From Rhizobium mongolense USDA 1844 (GTDB lineage Bacteria > Pseudomonadota > Alphaproteobacteria > Rhizobiales > Rhizobiaceae), in NCBI RefSeq assembly GCF_000419765.1, contig NZ_ATTQ01000019.1, positions 1-64,000 of the forward strand: a stretch of 64,000 nt of DNA, written 5' to 3'. Below are positions 59,680-64,000 of this stretch, piece after piece (positions within the stretch are counted from its first letter, which is position 1; each line of letters starts with the position of its first letter). The position numbers and the translations under genes are program-made. The notes beneath the pieces were generated by a model, which saw only the letters and a program-made list of their open reading frames with translations, ran no database searches and was not told where the DNA came from.

Positions 59680-61797
59680 TTAGCCAAGAGCCGTAAAGCC
59701 CGTAGGAATCTGGCCAGTAAACTCTGTTGCCGCGAACCGCGATGTGATCTGACCGGCCTCGTAGATGAAACCAACCGGATAGATCATGCCGGTGCCGAGC
59801 ATCGAAATATCAATGCCGCCGACACCCGTTGCGGGATCGATCGTTGGCGCACCTTCTGGCGCTCCACCATTCCACGGACCCTCATTAATGCGCATCCAAA
59901 AACTGCGAGTATCCAGATCGACGGCGAGTGCGATGACGTCGCTATCGCTGATACTGCCCATAGTGACAATTGCCGAAGCGTTATGGTTGATGTTGCCGGT
60001 CCAGCTGGAATAGCCGATCGCGTTAGGGCTTTCACAAGGATCAACCCAATCAGCGGCAATATCGTCGGCAAAGTCGAGGTTCATAAGACCCACCGCGGTC
60101 ATATTGGACAGGTCTATTTGGGTTTCGAAATACCACTTGCCGCTGGCTTTGCCTCGTGCCCCTCTTACGTTGGCGTTGGCGAAACCCGGTGCAGGCCAAT
60201 TCACTGTGCGATTGCTATTCGTCAGTTGCAGATTCGATGATTTGTCCAGCTCGAACCATGTCGCTGGCAGTTCAACTCGTGCAGCAGGTGTTGCGATTGC
60301 CGTGTTCAAAGCAGGTGCATAGATGCTCGCCAACACGGAGGAACCAAGATCCGTAGGGTGAACTCGATCGCTATTGTAGTAGAGGGTATCAAAGGTATCT
60401 GAGACTTCATCGAAATGGCTATCAGCGGCAAGGTCGAAGAGGCCATCGGCATCCAAATCCGAGTTCCAGTAATCGCGAATGTATTGGGTTAACTCGATAT
60501 CGTTGGCCGACCATTCCTGATACGGAGGGTCGCCAGTATCGTCGCTGATAATCGTACCGATCAAACGTCGCTGATAGCCTGCGTCTTTTGCCTTTCTGAG
60601 AATCTTTCGAAGGTCTCGGTAGATACGCTCATACGAGGCGCCTGAGCCTCTGTCGTTAGAACCCGCTAGGAGCGTGAACACGTTAAGGTCGGCTTCTACA
60701 TCGAATGCAGCGGCACCGCGACTATCGAAATTGTTTGAGATGTCGTCGGCCTTGATCCCGCCAGTCGAGATATTGTCCAATGTGTATTCGGGACCGTCTG
60801 AGAGCGCCGACATCGCAACGTACGGATAGTTCTTGGTCGCCGGATCAGTCGTTCCGCTACCATCGGTCAGACTGTCACCCTCAGCTACGATATTGATTTT
60901 CATCGACAAGGCTACGATTGGGCCAACACTGGTTGCGCTTGCTGTGGTTGATCCACCCGAATTGCTTGCTGTGACCTTGAAACCGATCATCTGATCGATG
61001 TCGGCTTCTACAAGCGTATAGGTGAGGTCGTTTTCGCCGAGGATATCGACGCTGTTTCTTGTCCACTGATATGTGAAACTCGTCGGATCATTCGACCACG
61101 TGCCGTTGCTGCCAGTTAGTGTCTGATCGACCTGGGCCGTGCCGGTGATCGCTGGTGCTGTCGTATTTGCGGGTGGTGTCTGCGAGACCGGTCCAGCATT
61201 ATTCGTGCTGGCATTTGTCGAACCAATCGCGTTTGTCGCTGTGACCTGTGCGGAGAAGATCGCGCCGAAGTCCTCGATCAATAGCGCGAAGATATTTGCA
61301 GTGGCACCGGACAATGCAGTGCCGTTCTTGAACCACTGATACCCATATGAGGTTGGGCTATTTGCCCACGTGCCATCGCTGACCATCAATATTGAACCGA
61401 CCAGCGCATTGCCGGTGACTACCGGGGCGACCACGTTAATAGGGGCGACGGTGACCGGCTTCGCAAGAACTGCGCTGGTTGCCGCCGATGTTGCGGAGGC
61501 CGAGCCGAATGAGTTCGTCGCAGTAACGGTGACGGTGATCGTCTTGCCCACTTCTGCATCTGTCAGCGTGTAACTTCGGGAGGTTGCGCCGATAAGGTCG
61601 GCGTCGTCGGCTTTCCATTGATACGCATAGCCGGATGGGCTTTGTGTCCAGCTGCCAAATGTCGTCGTGAGTTTGCTGCCGGATTGTGCAATGCCGGAAA
61701 TCACCGGCATTGCATTATTCGTGGGAACACCCGTTGGAGGAGCCGGCGGCGTAGACGTGCCTTGCGGGCTCAAGGAGAATGAAAAGCCAAAGCCCAT
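59680..61797 (-). CDS. Tailspike-like protein: Ig-like repeats, SGNH hydrolase, SPRY-like domain
   Basis: 705 residues. Three bacterial Ig-like repeats occupy about residues 30-300, each with a [PV]x[IV][ST]G-A and a W-x-Y-Q-W pattern. An SGNH/GDSL hydrolase follows: GDSL with S309, GSND with N381, and D477/H480 in SDRVHPTDLG. The last 190 residues (GKWYFETQIDL ... SFWMRINEGPWNGG) look SPRY-like. The layout suggests a receptor-binding spike that deacylates a surface polysaccharide (inference). It begins 1 bp after the preceding small gene. It carries copy 6 of the 17-bp repeat and a longer similar GTNNA stretch. Confidence 0.8.
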   Translation of the reverse strand: MGFGFSFSLSPQGTSTPPAPPTGVPTNNAMPVISGIAQSGSKLTTTFGSWTQSPSGYAYQWKADDADLIGATSRSYTLTDAEVGKTITVTVTATNSFGSASATSAATSAVLAKPVTVAPINVVAPVVTGNALVGSILMVSDGTWANSPTSYGYQWFKNGTALSGATANIFALLIEDFGAIFSAQVTATNAIGSTNASTNNAGPVSQTPPANTTAPAITGTAQVDQTLTGSNGTWSNDPTSFTYQWTRNSVDILGENDLTYTLVEADIDQMIGFKVTASNSGGSTTASATSVGPIVALSMKINIVAEGDSLTDGSGTTDPATKNYPYVAMSALSDGPEYTLDNISTGGIKADDISNNFDSRGAAAFDVEADLNVFTLLAGSNDRGSGASYERIYRDLRKILRKAKDAGYQRRLIGTIISDDTGDPPYQEWSANDIELTQYIRDYWNSDLDADGLFDLAADSHFDEVSDTFDTLYYNSDRVHPTDLGSSVLASIYAPALNTAIATPAARVELPATWFELDKSSNLQLTNSNRTVNWPAPGFANANVRGARGKASGKWYFETQIDLSNMTAVGLMNLDFADDIAADWVDPCESPNAIGYSSWTGNINHNASAIVTMGSISDSDVIALAVDLDTRSFWMRINEGPWNGGAPEGAPTIDPATGVGGIDISMLGTGMIYPVGFIYEAGQITSRFAATEFTGQIPTGFTALG
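61194..61210. repeat. 17-bp prophage repeat, copy 6 (inside tailspike gene)
   Basis: Exact copy (minus-strand sense CAGCACGAATAATGCTG), stem extended to CCAGCA/TGCTGG. It encodes Ser-Thr-Asn-Asn-Ala in the linker between Ig-like repeats 2 and 3. Confidence 0.9.
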
Positions 61798-61798
61798 A

Positions 61799-62086
61799 TC
61801 AGCGTGTCACCTGATAGCCGCGAACCTTTACGACGGTGGAAGAAGGAGCGCGGACATAAACCTTGTCCGTTGCATTCAGCGAGAAACTGATCGACGTGTC
61901 GCGCTCGCGTTGCAGGACGAGATAATCGTCGCTGTCGTCGTCGGGAACGTCCTGCGAAACCGCGAGGAATACGCTTGTGCTGGTGGGATCAACTTCAACG
62001 CCGAAACTGGCGATGGTCGAGCCGTCTACGACTTCGACCCATTCGGTGTTATCAGCTGTTGCGGAGAATGTGTTTGTTACGGCCAT
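61799..62086 (-). CDS. Small phage structural protein upstream of the tailspike
   Basis: 95 residues, beta-rich (MAVTNTFSATADNTEWVEVV ... YVRAPSSTVVKVRGYQVTR). GAGG precedes the ATG by 7 nt. It resembles the small head-fibre or spike-anchor proteins seen before tailspikes. It is coupled to the tailspike gene by 1 bp spacing. Confidence 0.6.
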   Translation of the reverse strand: MAVTNTFSATADNTEWVEVVDGSTIASFGVEVDPTSTSVFLAVSQDVPDDDSDDYLVLQRERDTSISFSLNATDKVYVRAPSSTVVKVRGYQVTR

Positions 62087-62109
62087 ACGTGCACCTCATG
62101 AATTCGTGT

Positions 62110-62120
62110 GCACGTATTTA
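62110..62120 (-). promoter_or_regulatory. Phage TAAATAYNG element 7
   Basis: TAAATACGTGC on the minus strand, 23 bp before the ATG at 62086. It links the tailspike module to the same control as the late block. Confidence 0.45.
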
Positions 62121-62227
62121 TTAGGATCGCCGGATTTGGGCGTTCTTGCCGAAGCCTCTGTTCTACTCGAAATCATTCACAGTTGGTGTTTTACTACGAA
62201 TCGCATCAGTGAATTTTGCGGGGAACA

Positions 62228-62593
62228 ATGCGAGCACTTCTTACGGCTATTGCAGCAATTCTTACTTTTCAGACAGCGTTTGCGGCTGAAGACCTGCCGC
62301 GCTTCAGCGTAGCCTACTATGTTGGGGCTTTTGCCATCAAAGACGACACAGGAATGAAGACAGTCGTCCAATACCTCGCCGGTATTCGTGACCACCTCTA
62401 CTGGCAGTGCGAGTACGATATCACCGTTAAGGAGTTGATGGACGCAGCTAACTTCCACATCCTGGCCTATAAGGAAACGCATGACGCTGAAACGTTTGGC
62501 GACTGGTCGGACAACACTCCATTCGGAGACGTGGTGTTCTTAGGTATTAACAATACGCTGGTCACCGGCAAACCGGAGCCCTGTCACAAGTAA
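62228..62593 (+). CDS. Secreted protein, unknown
   Basis: 121 residues with a Sec signal peptide (MRALLTAIAAILTFQTAFAA, cleavage near AFA|AE) and two cysteines in the mature part (WQCEYD, EPCHK). ATG at 62228 has GGGGAA just upstream; the frame also opens at TTG 62216. It could be a phage moron or a host periplasmic protein. No family recognised. Confidence 0.6.
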   Translation: MRALLTAIAAILTFQTAFAAEDLPRFSVAYYVGAFAIKDDTGMKTVVQYLAGIRDHLYWQCEYDITVKELMDAANFHILAYKETHDAETFGDWSDNTPFGDVVFLGINNTLVTGKPEPCHK

Positions 62594-62598
62594 GCAAC

Positions 62599-62634
62599 TT
62601 GTCGACGTTCTGCGTTCGTTCTATTTTTGCGGAA
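62599..62634 (+). promoter_or_regulatory. SOS-type promoter with LexA box in the spacer (copy 2)
   Basis: TTGTCG (62599-62604), 17-bp spacer, TATTTT (62622-62627). The spacer holds GTTC-N7-GTTC (62607-62621) and the ATG at 62634 is 6 bp after the -10, the same geometry as at 56719-56754. Confidence 0.7.
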
Positions 62635-62804
62635 TGGATCAATCTCATTTGATATGGCCCGACAACGTGCGCTGGCTATCGCACTATGATGGCAAGTTCG
62701 CGTGTTTTAGATGTGCCCTCTTGGCTTCGCAACATCAGAGATGTTCAGACAAGGTGTTTGATTTATCATGCCAACCATTCGCCGCTTACCATGATGGAAA
62801 GTGA
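62634..62804 (+). CDS. 56-residue Cys-rich small protein, possible leaderless SOS gene
   Basis: Starts at the predicted transcript 5' end. It contains C-x2-C (FACFRCALL) and two further Cys. The composition (many His, Gln, Cys) is unusual, and the overlapping +1-frame gene below could instead be the true product. The two are mutually overlapping over 62686-62804. Confidence 0.35.
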   Translation: MDQSHLIWPDNVRWLSHYDGKFACFRCALLASQHQRCSDKVFDLSCQPFAAYHDGK

Positions 62805-62985
62805 CGACGCTGCGAGGCTGGCAATGAAAGTGGTGTGGTTAAAGGACAAGGGCTATAAGGTGGAAATCCCGCCGCGCTTGATCATTGGGTTGGTCGCGCT
62901 AGCCGTTTTCGCAGTTAAAGGGATCGAGAGCGTACCGGGTCTTTCTTTGATCCTTCGTGCGGTAGCGGGAGGTTCTTGGGGTTGA
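62686..62985 (+). CDS. Small protein with C-terminal TM, unknown (start uncertain)
   Basis: Up to 99 residues; ATGs occur at 62686, 62689, 62791 and 62794, none with an SD. The conserved-looking end is ARLAMKVVWLKDKGYKVEIP followed by a TM segment (LIIGLVALAVFAVKGI). It is downstream of the second SOS-type promoter and could be coupled to the 62634 frame. Confidence 0.45.
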   Translation: MMASSRVLDVPSWLRNIRDVQTRCLIYHANHSPLTMMESDDAARLAMKVVWLKDKGYKVEIPPRLIIGLVALAVFAVKGIESVPGLSLILRAVAGGSWG

Positions 62986-62997
62986 TCGGTCATTCGC

Positions 62998-63213
62998 TCA
63001 AAGATCGTCCTCGTGATCACCGCTACCAATCGCCTCGTAATCGAGATGTTCTTGCAAATCCAACGGAAGCATATCCAGACGCGCTGCTTTCAGTTTGTGC
63101 TGATAATAAGTGATCAATTCCGCCATCTCTGGTGATGGCGGCTCAGTGCGACCTTCAAGGTTCTTCAAGGTGGACTTGAGCCGGAGAATTTCGTCCTCAA
63201 TGTTTTTGCTCAC
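62998..63213 (-). CDS. 71-residue acidic coiled-coil protein, unknown
   Basis: GTG start at 63213 with GGAG 6 nt upstream. N-terminal coil (SKNIEDEILRLKSTLKNLEG) and an acidic end (GDHEDDL). No family recognised. Confidence 0.55.
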   Translation of the reverse strand: MSKNIEDEILRLKSTLKNLEGRTEPPSPEMAELITYYQHKLKAARLDMLPLDLQEHLDYEAIGSGDHEDDL

Positions 63214-63340
63214 GCCGCTCCTCGCAAAGTGCCCCGCTTATTTCGTATGTTCTGATCATTTGCTGATAGATGCCGTCGATGCCAACTTGACGTAACAAAT
63301 TCCTCAACTTATCAGACCGGTATATACGAGTGAGGGTTTT

Positions 63341-63889
63341 ATGAAACGTCTAAAGAAATTTGTACTTCGTGCTTTTTGTTCCGCCTCGATTGCCTGCTTA
63401 GCGCCATCGGCCGTTTTGGCGAATTGGCAGTACCAAGTGTCAGAGAGCAAATTTGACGGCAAGAAGACAAAAGGCGCTTTCGTCTATTCGGACACTCAGA
63501 AAGAGGCCTTGATCATTTGGGCACATCCCGACAGAGGCGAAGTTGCATTCGATGCGCCGCGCATTGTGCTAAATCCGGGCATGCCTTTTATCTGTGACAC
63601 AAGCGATAACGGTCTGATGTCGGTCTCCTACTTAACGTTCGACAACGCAGGAAACAAACTCAAGGAAGTGCGAGCCCGGTTCGACGTCAGTTCTTCTAAC
63701 GAGACTTTATCGGTTCGAAATGCTGAAAACCAAAGTTACAATTTTGGACCTGCGCTCATAGCGGCGATGAACGAAGCGGCAGAAATCCGTTTCAGGTTTG
63801 TCGATGATTGTGGGACCGAAAGCATTTCGAAGTTCACCCTCAATGGCTTCAAGGAAGTCGTTGAGAGGATTCGAACTGAGCATCCTTGA
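63341..63889 (+). CDS. Secreted protein, unknown
   Basis: 182 residues with a long signal peptide (MKRLKKFVLRAFCSASIACL..., cleavage near VLA|NWQ) and a beta-rich mature domain with two Cys (FICDT, DDCGT) that could form a disulfide. GAGG lies 5 nt before the ATG. It may belong to the host or be a prophage moron gene. Confidence 0.6.
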   Translation: MKRLKKFVLRAFCSASIACLAPSAVLANWQYQVSESKFDGKKTKGAFVYSDTQKEALIIWAHPDRGEVAFDAPRIVLNPGMPFICDTSDNGLMSVSYLTFDNAGNKLKEVRARFDVSSSNETLSVRNAENQSYNFGPALIAAMNEAAEIRFRFVDDCGTESISKFTLNGFKEVVERIRTEHP

Positions 63890-63949
63890 CGGCAGCGCCA
63901 CAGTTTTGCGAACGACGCAGCCTCTACGGAGGCAAGGTCATACTGCACC

Positions 63950-64000
63950 TCACTTCGCTGGAATCGCGATTGGCGTAGCGTCGAGCGCTTCAACAATCAG
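63950..64000 (-). CDS. C-terminal end of a leftward gene (partial)
   Basis: A minus-strand frame entering from the right edge ends LIVEALDATPIAIPAK then TGA. The residue pattern looks like a natural C-terminus, but only 16 residues are visible. Confidence 0.3.
   Translation of the reverse strand: MIVEALDATPIAIPAK

Larger units (their letters stand above)
29882..64000. mobile_element. Integrated podovirus-type prophage (left end inside window; right end not located)
   Basis: The element is bounded on the left by a serine integrase gene reading inward, then carries a complete head-assembly and short-tail gene set on the minus strand, a mixed-strand region of small genes, and a tailspike module. 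No tail tube, sheath or tape-measure gene is present, and three large candidate ejection proteins plus a virion lysozyme are, which is podovirus organisation. No repressor or replication gene was recognised and no right att site could be paired, so the end at 64000 is only the window edge. Genes after about 62.1 kb could already be host. Confidence 0.75.

Noticed and set aside
29882..64000. Direct repeat pairing the left end with a right att site
   Set aside because: No convincing matched core was found by eye near 62-64 kb; serine-integrase cores are too short to identify without an empty-site comparison.
1..64000. CRISPR arrays, tRNA, rRNA and insertion sequences
   Set aside because: No regularly spaced repeats, no tRNA cloverleaf or rRNA stretches, and no transposase motif were seen.

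Overview
The window reads as part of a Rhizobium-type (Rhizobiales, alphaproteobacterial) genome. Bases 1 to about 29.7 kb are GC-rich host chromosome or plasmid packed with ABC-transport and sugar or amino-acid catabolism operons. From about 29.8 kb to the right edge lies a visibly less GC-rich prophage of short-tailed (podovirus) type. The host assignment rests on the rhamnose locus, which has the gene order known from R. leguminosarum (rhaDI divergent from rhaRSTPQUK), and on the density of Dpp, Rha and Liv type ABC systems. No species call is possible from the sequence alone.

Host part. (1) 1-9068: a peptide-type ABC transporter (two-domain ATPase, two permeases, binding protein) interleaved with a SelA-like PLP enzyme, an IclR regulator, a RidA-type protein and a deacetylase-type amidohydrolase. 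This looks like a uptake-and-breakdown unit for an N-acylated or amino-sugar-like compound (inference). (2) 9230-10676: an ECF sigma factor with a SnoaL-like tail, divergent from a carboxymuconolactone-decarboxylase protein; their intergenic region holds a two-way ECF41-type promoter with one shared -35. (3) 10731-21742: the complete L-rhamnose locus, with a compound inverted and direct repeat between rhaD and rhaR that is the best candidate operator for the DeoR-type repressor RhaR. (4) 21825-29674: a hydratase/FAH-family enzyme, then a leftward operon of branched-chain-type ABC transporter, GMC oxidoreductase and 3-hydroxyisobutyrate-type dehydrogenase.

Prophage part. A large serine integrase (29935-31893) marks the left end, only 260 bp upstream of the liv-type binding-protein gene. 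The leftward late block (48880 down to 31900) runs terminase, portal, scaffold, capsid, adaptor, tail hub, ejection proteins, virion lysozyme and collar fibre. No tail tube, sheath or tape measure is present. The segment 49-59 kb carries small genes on both strands, mostly unrecognised, including a candidate holin, a DUF5681 protein (possible small terminase), a second smaller serine recombinase and an HNH nuclease. A separate leftward module (62086-59680) encodes a tailspike-like protein with Ig-like, SGNH-hydrolase and SPRY-like domains. No repressor or replication genes were recognised, and no right attachment site was found, so the element may continue beyond 64 kb.

The most unusual signals are regulatory. 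An exact 17-mer hairpin (CAGCACGAATAATGCTG) occurs six times across the prophage and was not seen in the host part. Two near-identical promoters carry an alphaproteobacterial LexA box (GTTC-N7-GTTC) inside a 17-bp spacer and have an ATG 6 bp after the -10, suggesting leaderless SOS transcripts. A TAAATAYNG-like element sits just upstream of at least seven phage genes on both strands and is a candidate phage-specific promoter.
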